Below, piece by piece: positions 18,936 to 28,519 of a stretch of DNA of 64,000 nt. The translations under genes were made by a program, and so were the position numbers. The DNA lies in NCBI RefSeq assembly GCF_022829515.1, contig NZ_JAKSYL010000146.1:62001-126000 (forward strand), read 5' to 3'. The notes beneath the pieces were generated by a model that saw only the letters and a list, made by a program, of their open reading frames with translations, made no database searches and was not told where the DNA came from. This DNA is from Methylobacterium sp. J-048 (lineage in GTDB: Bacteria > Pseudomonadota > Alphaproteobacteria > Rhizobiales > Beijerinckiaceae). How positions within the stretch are numbered: position 1 is the stretch's first letter; each line of letters begins with the position of its first letter.

Positions 18936-21254
18936 TCAGCTTCTTTTGGAGGGGGAGGCCCCCGCCCGCCGGAGCGTGTCGGCCAGGGCCCCGCCGCCGG
19001 TTGCCGGCGTCGGTCTGGATTGCATCCGGCGCGGGTCGGGCGCCTGGTCGCTGGTGCGCCGCGCCTGGGCTCCCGGCTCGATCGGATCGTCGAGCCGCAT
19101 CGACAGGGCGATGCGCTTGCGCGGGACATCGACGCTCAGCACCAGGACCCGGATGACCTCGCCGGTCCGGACCACTTCGGCGGGCGAGGCGATGCGCCGG
19201 CGTGCCATCGCCGAGATGTGCACGAGCCCGTCCTGGTGGACGCCGATATCCACGAAGGCGCCGAACGCCGCGACGTTGGTGACCACGCCTTCGAGCTGCA
19301 TGCCGGGGCGGAGATCGCCGATCGTCTCGACACCCTCCTGGAAGCTCGCCGTCTGGAAGGCCGGGCGCGGATCCCGGCCGGGTTTTTCCAGCTCGGCGAT
19401 GATGTCGCGCACCGTTGGCAGGCCGAAGCGCGCATCCGCGAATGACTCGGGGGCGAGCTGGCTCAGGGTCGCGGCATTGCCCAGCAGCACGCGGATGTCG
19501 CTCTTGGTCGCCTGCAGGATCCGGCGGACCACCGGGTAGGATTCCGGATGGACGCCGGAGGCGTCGAGCGGATCGTCGCCGCCCTGGATGCGCAGGAAGC
19601 CGGCGGCCAGCTCGAAGGTCTTCGGGCCGAGGCCCTGAACCTTCTTGAGGGCCGTCCGCGTGCGGAACGGACCGTTCGCATCCCGGTGCGCGACGATGCG
19701 GTCGGCCATCGACGCACCGAGACCCGAGACCTGGGCCAGCAGGGCCGGGGAGGCGGTGTTCACATCGACGCCCACCGCGTTCACCGCGTCCTCGACCACC
19801 GCCGAGAGCTGGCGCGACAGCTTGGTCTCGCTGACATCGTGCTGGTACTGCCCGACGCCGATCGATTTCGGGTCGATCTTCACGAGTTCGGCGAGCGGGT
19901 CCTGAAGCCGGCGGGCGATCGAGGCGGCGCCGCGATGGGACACATCGAGATCGGGCAATTCCCGCGAGGCGATCTCCGAGGCCGAGTAGACCGAGGCGCC
20001 GGCCTCTGACACCGTGACCTTGGCGAGCGTCAGGTCGGGATTGGCTGCCACGATCTCGGCGGCCAGCCGCTCGGTCTCCCGGGAGGCGGTGCCGTTGCCG
20101 ATGGCGATCAGCTCGACCTGATGCTGGCGGCAGAGGCGCCCGAGGCTCGCCACCGCCTCCTTCCAGCGCCGCTGCGGCTCGTGCGGGTAGGTTGTCTCGA
20201 CCGCCACGATCCGGCCGGTCTGGTCGGCCACCGCGACCTTCACGCCGTTCCGGTAGCCGGGATCGAGCCCCAGCGTCGCCCGCCCGCCCGCTGGGGCGGC
20301 GAGCAGCAGGTCCTTCAGGTTGCCGGCGAAGACCTTCACGGCCTCGTCCTCGGCGCGCTCGAACAGGCGGGTGCGCAGATCCTGCTTGATCCCGGTCCGG
20401 ATCTTGGTGCGCCAGGCGGTGCGCACGACCTCCATCAGCCAGGCGTCGCCTGGCCGACCCCGGGCGGCGATGCTGTGCCGATGGCAGATCGCGGTCTCGA
20501 ACGGGCCGGGCCGGCCCGGCTCCGAATCCTCGCCTTCCGCGGTGAGATCGACGTCGAGGACGCCTTCGCGTTCGCCGCGAAAAATCGCGAGGATCCGGTG
20601 CGACGGCATCCGCTCCAGCCGCTCGCTCCACGCGGAGTAATCCGAGAATTTCGCGCCCTCCGTGGCCTTGCCCTTGCGCATTTTCGACGCGAGCTGGCCG
20701 CTCCGCCAGAAATCCGCGCGCAGGCGCCCGACCAGGTCGGCATCCTCGGCGAAGCGTTCGATCAGGATCGCCTTGGCGCCCTCCAGGGCGGCCTCGGTGT
20801 CGGCGACGCCCTTATCTATCGATATGAACCCCGCCGCGGCGCGCTCGGGCGCGATCTCGGGCTTCGCCAGCAGCGCCTGGGCCAAGGGCTCGAGGCCGGC
20901 CTCCCGGGCTGTCTGGGCCTTCGAGCGGCGCTTGGGCCGGAACGGTAGATAGAGATCTTCCAGGCGCGCCTTCGTGTCGGCGGCGGCGAGCGCGGTTGCG
21001 AGCGCCGGCGTCAGCTTCCCCTGCGCCTGGATGCTCGCGACGATGGTGTTGCGCCGGTCGTTGAGGTCGCGCAGGTAGCCGAGCCGCTCGTCGAGCTTGC
21101 GCAACTGCGCATCGTCAAGACCGCCGGTATTCTCCTTGCGGTAGCGGGCGACGAACGGGACGGTGGCGCCGCTGTCGAGCAACGCCACGGCGGCTGCAAC
21201 CTGCGCCTCTCCGACCCCGAGTTCCTCGGCGATCAGCGCGTTCACGGATGTCAT
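18936..21254 (-). CDS. tex: Tex-family RNA-binding transcription accessory protein
   Basis: The 772-aa product has the Tex layout: an N-terminal helical region (NALIAEELGVGEAQVAAAVA), the YqgF/RNase-H-like core (LGLDPGYRNGVKVAVAD), tandem HhH segments (VSGLGASMADRIVAHRDANG, KKVQGLGPKTFELAAGFLR) and a C-terminal S1 domain (MQLEGVVTNVAAFGAFVDIG). Tex binds nucleic acid and affects transcription and stress tolerance; its exact action is not settled. The start at 21254 is chosen over one 12 codons upstream because the family begins close to this residue. The gene is monocistronic and convergent with flagellin. Confidence 0.95.
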   Translation of the reverse strand: MTSVNALIAEELGVGEAQVAAAVALLDSGATVPFVARYRKENTGGLDDAQLRKLDERLGYLRDLNDRRNTIVASIQAQGKLTPALATALAAADTKARLEDLYLPFRPKRRSKAQTAREAGLEPLAQALLAKPEIAPERAAAGFISIDKGVADTEAALEGAKAILIERFAEDADLVGRLRADFWRSGQLASKMRKGKATEGAKFSDYSAWSERLERMPSHRILAIFRGEREGVLDVDLTAEGEDSEPGRPGPFETAICHRHSIAARGRPGDAWLMEVVRTAWRTKIRTGIKQDLRTRLFERAEDEAVKVFAGNLKDLLLAAPAGGRATLGLDPGYRNGVKVAVADQTGRIVAVETTYPHEPQRRWKEAVASLGRLCRQHQVELIAIGNGTASRETERLAAEIVAANPDLTLAKVTVSEAGASVYSASEIASRELPDLDVSHRGAASIARRLQDPLAELVKIDPKSIGVGQYQHDVSETKLSRQLSAVVEDAVNAVGVDVNTASPALLAQVSGLGASMADRIVAHRDANGPFRTRTALKKVQGLGPKTFELAAGFLRIQGGDDPLDASGVHPESYPVVRRILQATKSDIRVLLGNAATLSQLAPESFADARFGLPTVRDIIAELEKPGRDPRPAFQTASFQEGVETIGDLRPGMQLEGVVTNVAAFGAFVDIGVHQDGLVHISAMARRRIASPAEVVRTGEVIRVLVLSVDVPRKRIALSMRLDDPIEPGAQARRTSDQAPDPRRMQSRPTPATGGGALADTLRRAGASPSKRS

Positions 21255-21332
21255 GCGGGCTCCGGCAGGCGAGGGGCGGGGCCCTGCCATAGCCCCCGCG
21301 CCGTCGGATGCAAGGCGCCTGAACGAGGCCGG

Positions 21333-21620
21333 TCAGGCGTCGCCAAGCCTCGCATCGGAGGCGGCTTTGACGGTCTGGGCGAAAGCCAGAACGCGACGTC
21401 TCTCCGAAGAATCCGTGATCGACAGCCAGAGCTGAAGCAATTCTTCGGCGTCTGCGAGGTGGTCGGGGGGCGGTTCGCCGAAGAATGTTTCCGGCGAGCA
21501 TCCCAGCGTTTTGGCGAGGTTCTGGAGTGTTCGGCGCGACCGGTCGACCGAGGATCCGCTGCCGTCCGCCATTGCTTCGATCCGCTTCGTCGCCCCCAGC
21601 AAGCGATGCCGCACAGACAT
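21333..21620 (-). CDS. Short XRE-regulator-like protein lacking most of the HTH domain
   Basis: The 95-aa product contains SRRTLQNLAKTLGCSPETFFG, which resembles the last helices of a Cro/CI-type HTH in alphaproteobacterial XRE regulators, followed by an ADAEELLQLWLSITDSSERR tail also typical of them. The first HTH helices are missing. The start is uncertain: ATG 21620 (95 aa) or ATG 21572 (79 aa). It may be a truncated regulator or an independent small protein derived from one. It lies between tex and a stretch with no clear gene. Confidence 0.5.
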   Translation of the reverse strand: MSVRHRLLGATKRIEAMADGSGSSVDRSRRTLQNLAKTLGCSPETFFGEPPPDHLADAEELLQLWLSITDSSERRRVLAFAQTVKAASDARLGDA

Positions 21621-21981
21621 CCGCTGACCAGGGGCAACAGGTGACGGGAGTGGAACCCGATCGAATCGAGCACCTGCGCGTGCAGGAATCGGGATGACGA
21701 CCGGATAATGGGGCGCGGAGGCTGCAAAGCGATGCAAGACGCCCGCGTTCATCGCATGTGGATCGAACCCATTCCGGCTACTCCGGTCAAGGGATCCGGC
21801 GCGACATTCATGCCTGCGTACAGATTCAGACAATCAGTCAGCTGCGTGCAGCTGACATTTTCGTGCGCGTAGCGGGAACCCCTCGGACTCCAGATCCCGC
21901 GCCGGAAGCGGTGGCCGTCATCACCCCGTCACCGGCGTGTGCTGAGCCTTTCGAGGCACGTTCCGGATCGGCGAGCAGCCC
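21621..21981. other. Intergenic stretch without recognised genes
   Basis: About 360 bases between the XRE-like gene and the small protein at 21982. One frame is open on the minus strand to 21833 in phase with the XRE-like gene, but its translation is not convincing. Nothing else was seen. Confidence 0.35.
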
Positions 21982-22182
21982 GTGCGCTTCGAGATTCGCG
22001 CCAGCAACCGGTCGCACTGGTCCTGGGTCCTCGTGAACGAGACCGAGGAGACGGTGGTCGAGTCCCGGCGGGACTTCCCCTCCCAGGCGCAGGCGACGGC
22101 GGCCGCGATGGCCTTCGCGCAGCTCGTCGCCCGGGCCGGGCGCAATCTCGCGGGCGTCCCGCGCGCCGGCGGGTTTTTGTAA
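21982..22182 (+). CDS. Hypothetical protein, 66 aa, DUF1508-like layout
   Basis: The product begins MRFEIRASNRSHWSWVLVNE, a strand-turn-strand pattern like that of YegP/DUF1508 proteins, and ends with an alanine-rich helix. The start is GTG. The similarity is to the general pattern only, so the family call is weak. It ends just before the convergent small membrane protein. Confidence 0.45.
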   Translation: MRFEIRASNRSHWSWVLVNETEETVVESRRDFPSQAQATAAAMAFAQLVARAGRNLAGVPRAGGFL

Positions 22183-22192
22183 GGCTCCCGGC

Positions 22193-22351
22193 TCAGGCCC
22201 GGTGCCGCAGGAAACCCATCACGCTCCAGCAGGCGATGAAGCAGCCGACCCCCATGGCGCCGAGGCAGCTGATGGTCCGCACCGGTTCGCCGCGGGCCAG
22301 CACGATGGCGACGGCGAGGGGCAGCAGCAGGAACGCGAGCAGCAGGGTCAT
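22193..22351 (-). CDS. Small two-helix membrane protein, 52 aa
   Basis: The product has two hydrophobic helices, MTLLLAFLLLPLAVAIVLA and TISCLGAMGVGCFIACW, joined by a short charged loop, and ends GFLRHRA. GGAG lies eight bases before the ATG, a good ribosome-binding site. I do not recognise a family. It is convergent with the gene at 21982. Confidence 0.6.
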   Translation of the reverse strand: MTLLLAFLLLPLAVAIVLARGEPVRTISCLGAMGVGCFIACWSVMGFLRHRA

Positions 22352-22501
22352 GGAGAGCTCCGTTTGGATCGACCGACCCTAGGAGCCGTTGGTTAATCAC
22401 TCCTGACGACGGCGGCCGGTCGGCCGCGGGCCGGTGGCCTCTTATCCGCGCCGTCCTCCACCATCCGGGTCCCGCCGCGATGACGAGGGGCAGCCGCCGG
22501 C

Positions 22502-22900
22502 TCACCCGCCGCGATACTGGTCGTCGCTCACCGCCTCCAGCCACGTCACCGCCGTCCCGTCCTGGCGCTCCTGGATCGCGATGTGGCTCATCGCCGTCGT
22601 CGCGGTGGCGCCGTGCCAGTGCTTCTCGCCGGGCTCGAACCAGACCACGTCGCCGGCCGCGATCTCCTGGACCGGACCGCCCTCCCGCTGCACCGAGCCG
22701 CGGCCGAAGGTGACGATCAGCGTCTGGCCGAGCGGATGCGTGTGCCAATTGGTGCGCGCGCCCGGCTCGAAGGTCACGTGCGCCCCCGCCACCCGGGCAG
22801 GATCCGGCGCGGAGAAGAGCGGGTCGATCCGGACGGTGCCGCTGAACCAGTCGGCCGGGCCCGGGCCCGAGGGCTGCGATCCGCTGCGCTTGATCTCCAT
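22502..22900 (-). CDS. Cupin-domain protein
   Basis: The 132-aa product is a single cupin barrel: motif 1 residues H and H in [11 protein letters not shown], and motif 2 PGEKHWHGA with histidines. The metal-binding histidines are present. Similar small cupins are annotated as carboxymuconolactone-decarboxylase-like or quercetinase-like, but no substrate can be assigned here. GGAG lies before the ATG. No operon partner is evident. Confidence 0.85.
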   Translation of the reverse strand: MEIKRSGSQPSGPGPADWFSGTVRIDPLFSAPDPARVAGAHVTFEPGARTNWHTHPLGQTLIVTFGRGSVQREGGPVQEIAAGDVVWFEPGEKHWHGATATTAMSHIAIQERQDGTAVTWLEAVSDDQYRGG

Positions 22901-23021
22901 GGAACGTCTCCGTCGGTTTCGTCTGCGACGATCCTCAGAGGATCAGCACGATCAACGCGCGTCCAACGATTCCTGGCCATCCGCGACGGCGGGATGACCG
23001 GAGGGTCTGCTGCACGCCGCT

Positions 23022-25103
23022 TTAATCCAGCCGCACCAGCCGGTCGAGTAGAGCCCGGTCGTGCAGCAGCGCCATACGCTCCTTGGGCGACAGCCAGGCC
23101 CGAGCTTCGGCCACGGTCTCGGCCTCGCAGATCTTGGCCGTGGCCAGCGTCTGGTCCGGGTCGATGGCGCCCCGCGGGCGGGACCGACCGGTGGGCAGCA
23201 TGCCGGCATGGGCTTCAGCCAGATCCGGGTCGGCGTGGAGGGCCGTCAGCGCATCGGCCTCGTCGAACGCCTGCGCGGCGTTGCGGGAGGCGAGGGTGCC
23301 GGCCCGGATTGCGATCTCCGGCGGGGAAGCCTCCTCGGGGGTGGCCAGCAGAAGGCGCCGCTTGAGGGCTAGGCCCAGCCCGAGTTGGCCGCTTGCCCAG
23401 GAGATCGGGATCGCCAGCACGAGACCCAGGATCGTCGGGCTCATCCACAGGAACAGCGAGGTCGCGAGCGCGAAGGCCGCGATCCCGGCGACGAGGCCGA
23501 GGACCATGTGCCAGCGGTGCCGGGCGACGATGTCGCGCATCGGAATCGAGCCGTCGTCCCGGCGCTGCGGGTTCCAGCCTGTATCGCGCCCGAGCAGGAT
23601 GCCCATCACCGAGCCCGACTGGATCACCATCGCCACCGGGGCGACCAGGGCCGAGAGCAGGATCTCGACCAAGCTCGACAGGATCAGCCGGCCGGCGCCC
23701 CCGCAGGCCCGGCGCACCGGCCCGTCGAGGAGGGCCAGGATCAGGCCGAGGATTTTCGGGGCCAGCAGCACCGCCATGGTCAGGCCGAACAGCTGGAGCG
23801 CGCGGACCGGGTCGAACCGCGGGAAGACCGGCGAGAACCCGGCGCCGCCGAAATAGTCCGGCCGCTCGGTGGCGGTCTGGAGGACCAGCAGGATACCGAC
23901 GACCAGCTGGCACAGCCAGAACGGGGAGGCGAGGTAGCCGGCGATGCCGGTGGCGAAGTGCTGGCGGGTCGCCGGGTGCAGGCCGGCGGCGCCGATCACC
24001 CTTGCGTGCTGGAGGTTGCCCTGCGCCCAGCGGCGGTCGCGCACCGCCACGTCGATCAGTGAGGGTGGGCTCTCCTCGTAGGAGCCCGGCAGGCGGTGCA
24101 GCATGTAGACCGCCCAGCCGGCTCGGCGGATCAGCGCTGCCTCGACGAAGTCGTGGGACAGGATGTGGCCGCCGAACGGCGGCTTTCCGGGCAGGTCCGG
24201 CAGGCCGCAGGATTGTGCGAAGGCGCGGGTGCGGATGATGGCGTTGTGGCCCCAGTAATTTCCGTCGCGGCCCGACCAGGCCGACAGACCGGCGGCGATC
24301 ACCGGCCCGTAGATCCGGGCGGCGAATTGCTGGAGCCGGGCGAACAGGGTGTTGCGGTTGATGATCAGCGGCAGGGTCTGGATGATCCCGGAATCCGGGT
24401 CGGCCTCCATGGCGGCGGCCAGCGCTACGATCGCCGGGCCGCTCATCAGGCTGTCGGCATCGAGCACCAGCATGTGGTCGTAATGCCCGCCCCAGTGGGT
24501 GACGAAGTCGCCGATATTGCCGGCCTTGCGGTGATGGTTCTTGGGCCGGTGGCGGTAATACAGCCGGGCGCCGGGGCCGAGGCGGCGGCGCAGGTCGAGG
24601 AAGGCGCGCTCCTCGGCGATCCACGCATCGGCTTGCGTCGAATCCGAGAGCACGAACCAGTCGAAATGGTCGCCGAGACCGGTGGCCTCAACGGCCTCGC
24701 GCATGGCCTCGACGCCCGCGAAGGTCCGGGCGGTGGCCTCGTTGTAGACCGGCATCAGCACGGCAGTGCGGGTGTGGAGCGCGGTCGGGACCGGATCCGG
24801 CCGCTTCCGGCGCAGCAGCATCGCGAAGCCGAGCAGGCCGCTGGTGAAGGCGAGCGCGATCCACGAGAAGGTCAGGCAGAACAGGACGACCAGGACCAGC
24901 TGCAGGGCGGTCGGGCTGCCGGAGATCGACACGGTCTCGACCATCTGCCAGCCGCCGTAGCCGGTCAGCGCCAGGGCGCCACCGAACACCAGCAGCCGGG
25001 CCATCCAGGGAGACCCGTGCTTGCGCGTCGGCCGGTGGGCGGCGGTGGAATCCCACGTCGAGAGATCCTGCACCGGCATCGCCAGGGGTGCTTCGGGCGG
25101 CAT
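23022..25103 (-). CDS. opgH: Glucans biosynthesis glucosyltransferase H
   Basis: The 693-aa GT2 membrane enzyme polymerises glucose from UDP-glucose into the beta-1,2 backbone of osmoregulated periplasmic glucans. Catalytic motifs are DADS (215-218), HD in the LSHDFVEAAL motif (317-318) and RDRRW (355-359), with several membrane helices before and after. It is shorter at the N-terminus than E. coli OpgH. The start is uncertain: ATG 25103 is used here, and GTG 25187 would add 28 residues. It lies just downstream of opgG on the same strand, the standard order. Confidence 0.93.
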   Translation of the reverse strand: MPPEAPLAMPVQDLSTWDSTAAHRPTRKHGSPWMARLLVFGGALALTGYGGWQMVETVSISGSPTALQLVLVVLFCLTFSWIALAFTSGLLGFAMLLRRKRPDPVPTALHTRTAVLMPVYNEATARTFAGVEAMREAVEATGLGDHFDWFVLSDSTQADAWIAEERAFLDLRRRLGPGARLYYRHRPKNHHRKAGNIGDFVTHWGGHYDHMLVLDADSLMSGPAIVALAAAMEADPDSGIIQTLPLIINRNTLFARLQQFAARIYGPVIAAGLSAWSGRDGNYWGHNAIIRTRAFAQSCGLPDLPGKPPFGGHILSHDFVEAALIRRAGWAVYMLHRLPGSYEESPPSLIDVAVRDRRWAQGNLQHARVIGAAGLHPATRQHFATGIAGYLASPFWLCQLVVGILLVLQTATERPDYFGGAGFSPVFPRFDPVRALQLFGLTMAVLLAPKILGLILALLDGPVRRACGGAGRLILSSLVEILLSALVAPVAMVIQSGSVMGILLGRDTGWNPQRRDDGSIPMRDIVARHRWHMVLGLVAGIAAFALATSLFLWMSPTILGLVLAIPISWASGQLGLGLALKRRLLLATPEEASPPEIAIRAGTLASRNAAQAFDEADALTALHADPDLAEAHAGMLPTGRSRPRGAIDPDQTLATAKICEAETVAEARAWLSPKERMALLHDRALLDRLVRLD

Positions 25104-25225
25104 CGCGGCACTGTTCTCGGAACGTGCGGGGCCGGCATCCCGGCGGGATGCGGGCGGTGGCAACGTAGTGGTCTCGTCCAGGCGCACGGCGGGGTGTGAT
25201 CCTCGGGGTGATCGGCGAAAGAAGA

Positions 25226-26803
25226 TTACGGCGTCCAGCGGAACAGCCAGGTCTCGCTGGCGCGGTCCTGGCCGCGCCGGAGCCCGAGACGCAATTCGCT
25301 CGCCCGCTCGCTGCCGGGATCGAGCTCGAACAGCACGCGCAGGGTCTTGCGCTCCGGATAGAAGAAGCGGTCCTGCCGGGTGATCGTCCCGGTCGAAGCG
25401 CTGAGCGCGATCTCGATCTCGTCGCGCCGGGTCAGCCCCTCGCCCTCGAAATCGACCGCGAACAGGCGGCGATTGCCGGAGCTGCCGCGGCCGGCACGGC
25501 TGTCCGTCACCCGGGCGAGGTCCGGGGGCAGGGGATCGGGCCAGCCCTTGGACCAGTGCTGGCGGCAGAGGAAGCGCATCTCGCCGCCCTTGGCGAGCGT
25601 CGCCTTCGGGCGCCAATAGGCGAACACGTTCTCGTTCAGCTCGGAATCGCTCGGGATCTCGAGGAGCGTCACTGCGCCCTCGTTCCAATCGTCCTGCGGC
25701 TCGATCCACAGGGACGGGCGCTGCTCCCAGTGCCGCCGGTCGTCCTCGAAATCATCGTAGGCGCGGGCGCGCTGCATGAGGCCGAACCCCTTCGGCCCCC
25801 GGTCGAGGAAGGCCGAGACCTGCAAAGCCTCCGGGTTGTGCACCGGGCGCCAGATTGGCTCGCCGTAGCCGTTGCGGATCGCCAGCCCCTCCACCGAGAA
25901 GGCGGCGGCACGCAGGTCGTCCACCTTCTGCCGGTCGAGCGGCCCGAACAGGTAGCTGCCCTGCATGCCGCCGAGCCCGATATGGTCGAGCTCGGCCCGG
26001 GCGAACACGGTTCCGTCGATCCCGGCCACGGACGCCTCCCGGCCCGGCGTCAACGTGAGCTTGAACGCGGCGGCCGCCGATTCCGATTCGACCAGCGCGT
26101 GGACGACGATCGGCTGCCCGGGCGCGGGCGCCTCGACGAACAGGGCCCGGAACAGCGGGAATTCCTCGCCGCGGGAATCGGCCGGCCGCAGGGCCAGCGC
26201 CCGGGCGTTGATGCCGAAATCCTGGCCCTGCGCCACCAGCCGGAAGAACGAGGCCCCCTGGAACAGCGCGAAGTCCGACAGGTCAGTCCCGTCGCCGAAT
26301 CGAGCCCGCAGGCGAAAACCCGAGAAGGCGGTGTCGGCGGTCAGGTCCGGCAGGACGATGTTGGCGGCGATCAGGCCTTCCTTGTCGTAGGCGATCGGCT
26401 GGACCAGCCCGTTCTCCACGACGAAGAGCGAGACCGGCGTGTCGAAGATCGAACCGCGCAGCAGCGGCTCGATCGCGTAGCCGAAATCGCGGCCGGCCCA
26501 GACGGCTCGGCCGGGCACCGGATGGATCGCCTCGTAGGCATCCCGGGACAGGCCCTTCAACACCGCTGGCACGTCGTCGGTCTTGGGCGCGACATAGCCG
26601 GAGGCGGCCCGGGCGCGGGCGATGTCGAGCAGGGTGCTGGCCTCGAACGGCGCGCCGGCACCCGGCAGGGTGGTGGCCGGATTGGCGCCCCCCGGTTCTG
26701 CCGCGCGCGCGATCGCCGGCAGGAACGCCGCGGCGCTGCCCACGGCCCCGGCCAGGACGGCACGGCGGCTGGGAACGGCGACGGATCCGGCGGCGGTTTT
26801 CAT
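25226..26803 (-). CDS. opgG: Glucans biosynthesis protein G/D, periplasmic
   Basis: The 525-aa product has a twin-arginine-type leader (SRRAVLAGAVGSAAAFLPA), which is more like OpgD than the Sec-exported E. coli OpgG. The mature part follows the OpgG/MdoG family: LSRDAYEAIHPVPGRAVWAG, FGPLDRQKVDDLRAA and RPSLWIEPQDDWNEG. It acts in the periplasm on the glucan backbone made by OpgH, probably adding or shaping branches. The gene starts at 26803 after hpf's divergent region and lies upstream of opgH, so the two form an operon. Confidence 0.92.
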   Translation of the reverse strand: MKTAAGSVAVPSRRAVLAGAVGSAAAFLPAIARAAEPGGANPATTLPGAGAPFEASTLLDIARARAASGYVAPKTDDVPAVLKGLSRDAYEAIHPVPGRAVWAGRDFGYAIEPLLRGSIFDTPVSLFVVENGLVQPIAYDKEGLIAANIVLPDLTADTAFSGFRLRARFGDGTDLSDFALFQGASFFRLVAQGQDFGINARALALRPADSRGEEFPLFRALFVEAPAPGQPIVVHALVESESAAAAFKLTLTPGREASVAGIDGTVFARAELDHIGLGGMQGSYLFGPLDRQKVDDLRAAAFSVEGLAIRNGYGEPIWRPVHNPEALQVSAFLDRGPKGFGLMQRARAYDDFEDDRRHWEQRPSLWIEPQDDWNEGAVTLLEIPSDSELNENVFAYWRPKATLAKGGEMRFLCRQHWSKGWPDPLPPDLARVTDSRAGRGSSGNRRLFAVDFEGEGLTRRDEIEIALSASTGTITRQDRFFYPERKTLRVLFELDPGSERASELRLGLRRGQDRASETWLFRWTP

Positions 26804-26961
26804 GCGGGCCTGCGTCTCAGATGGCGGAACGGTGCCTGTATACCGGGAGGCCGGCTGAACCCAGGGTTAAGCGGCGGTTCGGACGGAACGGGCACGCCTC
26901 CGTTGACTTAGCGCAAGCCGGCTCTCTAATTCCGGGGACTGAATCGCACGGGGGAGGCAGC

Positions 26962-27558
26962 ATGGGATCGTTGCGGGTCACGGGCCACGGCGTGGATCTC
27001 GGAGAGAGTCTGCGCGGCCGTATCGACGAGCGGATGTCTGCGACGCTCGACAAATACCTCGACTCGCACATGAACGATTCCTGCACCGGCCACGTCACGC
27101 TCAGGCGTGACGGGACCGCGTACCGGACCGATTGCGTCCTGCATCTCGTGTCCGGGCTGACCATCGAGTCGGTCGGCGTGTCGCACGACGCGCGGTCGAG
27201 TTTCGAGCAGACCGCCGACAAGCTCGAGACACGGCTGCGTCGCTACAAGCATCGGTTGAAGCAGCACGCTACCGGTCCCGGCGATCCCGCGGCGATCGAG
27301 GCCGCCTACGCGGTGTTCGCCCCACCGGAGGAGCGGGACGAGGACGAGCCGGAGGACGGCGACGCCCACCCGCCGATCGTCGCCGAGAGCACCAAGACCC
27401 TGCAGCGCCGGACCATCGGCGAGGCGGTGACCGCCCTCGATATGACAGGATCCCCGGTGGTTGTGTTCGTCCACGCTGGCACCGGGCGCGTCAACGTCGT
27501 ATACCGGCGCAGCGACGGTGCGATCGGCTGGGTGGACCCGCCGGGCGCCGTCGACTGA
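26962..27558 (+). CDS. hpf: Ribosome hibernation-promoting factor, long form
   Basis: The 198-aa product has the N-terminal ribosome-binding HPF/RaiA domain (RVTGHGVDLGESLRGRIDER, then THK-like basic face) and a C-terminal domain (VAESTKTLQRRTIGEAVTAL, RVNVVYRRSDGAIGWVDP) that dimerises ribosomes in long-form HPF. It silences ribosomes in stationary phase. GGGGGAGG precedes the ATG. It is followed by ptsN, the order often seen near rpoN; rpoN itself is not present here. Confidence 0.93.
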   Translation: MGSLRVTGHGVDLGESLRGRIDERMSATLDKYLDSHMNDSCTGHVTLRRDGTAYRTDCVLHLVSGLTIESVGVSHDARSSFEQTADKLETRLRRYKHRLKQHATGPGDPAAIEAAYAVFAPPEERDEDEPEDGDAHPPIVAESTKTLQRRTIGEAVTALDMTGSPVVVFVHAGTGRVNVVYRRSDGAIGWVDPPGAVD

Positions 27559-27692
27559 CGCGTGTGGACCGGGAGGAACGGAGCCGGAACCGGCTCGTTC
27601 TCCGGCCCATTGATAGTCGGGGGTGTCGTGCGAGACGCTCCTGCGACGAGGCCCGCTCCGACGCGGACGGGTGACGGGGCAACGGTCGATCG

Positions 27693-28160
27693 ATGCCAAT
27701 TCTGGAATTCCTCGACCCCGAATCGGTCGTGCAGTCCCTGCGCGCGCGAGCCAAGAAGCAGGTGCTTCAGGAGCTTGCGGCGCAGGCCGTGCGTCGGTTG
27801 CCGGCGCTCGACGAGCGGCCGGTCTTCGACACCCTGCTCCAGCGCGAGCGCCTCGGCTCGACCGGGATCGGCGAGGGTGTCGCGATCCCGCATGGCAAGC
27901 TGCCCGGTCTCGACCGGCTGTTCGGCTTGTTCGCGCGATTCGACCGGCCGGTGGATTTCGAGGCCCTGGATGGGCAGCCGGTGGATGTCGCCTTCCTGCT
28001 GCTCGCCCCTGAGGGTGCGGGGGCTGATCACCTGAAGGCCCTGGCCCAGGTCGCCCGGGTCCTGCGCGAGCCCGGCATGCTCAACCACATCCGGGCCGCC
28101 CGGGATTCGAGCGCGCTCTATGCGCTGCTGACCCGCTCGACGGCGCCGCAGGCCGCCTGA
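27693..28160 (+). CDS. ptsN: Nitrogen-regulatory PTS IIA protein
   Basis: The 155-aa product is an EIIA-Ntr with phospho-acceptor H67 in GEGVAIPHGKLPG, a signature sequence. In the PTS-Ntr pathway it accepts phosphate from NPr and regulates potassium and nitrogen responses; no EI-Ntr gene lies in the window. It is 134 bases after hpf, and its TGA shares the A of the next gene's ATG. Confidence 0.94.
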   Translation: MPILEFLDPESVVQSLRARAKKQVLQELAAQAVRRLPALDERPVFDTLLQRERLGSTGIGEGVAIPHGKLPGLDRLFGLFARFDRPVDFEALDGQPVDVAFLLLAPEGAGADHLKALAQVARVLREPGMLNHIRAARDSSALYALLTRSTAPQAA

Positions 28161-28486
28161 TGCCGCTGTCCCGTCTCGCTGCGGCCCTGGTGATCCTCGC
28201 GGGCTTATCCCCCGTCGCCGAGGCACAGGGCGAAGCCACTTGCGGCCGCGATGTCCTGGTGGCGCAGTCGATGCAGCGCCAAGCCCTGGAACAGCTGGAA
28301 CAGGCGGACGGCGACGACGCCCAGAATTGCCGTGTCTGGCGCCGCCATGTCGACACGATGCGCCGGGTCGCAAGCGTCTACGGCCGCTGCCTCTCGGGCT
28401 CGGAGCGCGCCCAGCGGCTCGCTCAGGTGCAGGGCTCCGACCGGGAGTTTTCCGCGACGATCAAGGTGCGCTGCGGCGGGCATTGA
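28160..28486 (+). CDS. Small secreted protein with four cysteines
   Basis: The 108-aa product has a signal peptide (MPLSRLAAALVILAGLSPVA), then helical text with cysteines at residues 28, 57, 77 and 105 that could form two disulphides in the periplasm. The ATG overlaps the stop of ptsN (TGATG), so the two are translationally coupled. I do not recognise a family. A hypothetical role in sensing or signalling with PTS-Ntr is speculation from the coupling only. Confidence 0.65.
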   Translation: MPLSRLAAALVILAGLSPVAEAQGEATCGRDVLVAQSMQRQALEQLEQADGDDAQNCRVWRRHVDTMRRVASVYGRCLSGSERAQRLAQVQGSDREFSATIKVRCGGH

Positions 28487-28519
28487 AGGCGGGCTGACGG
28501 ACTGCCCCTCGTCAAAACC

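Noticed and set aside
18865..20631. Alternative minus-strand frame inside tex
   Set aside because: It shares the strand with tex but reads in another frame, is arginine- and glycine-rich and lacks the tex motifs.
22434..22997. Plus-strand frame over the cupin gene
   Set aside because: The cupin motifs on the minus strand are clear and the plus-strand frame has no family features.
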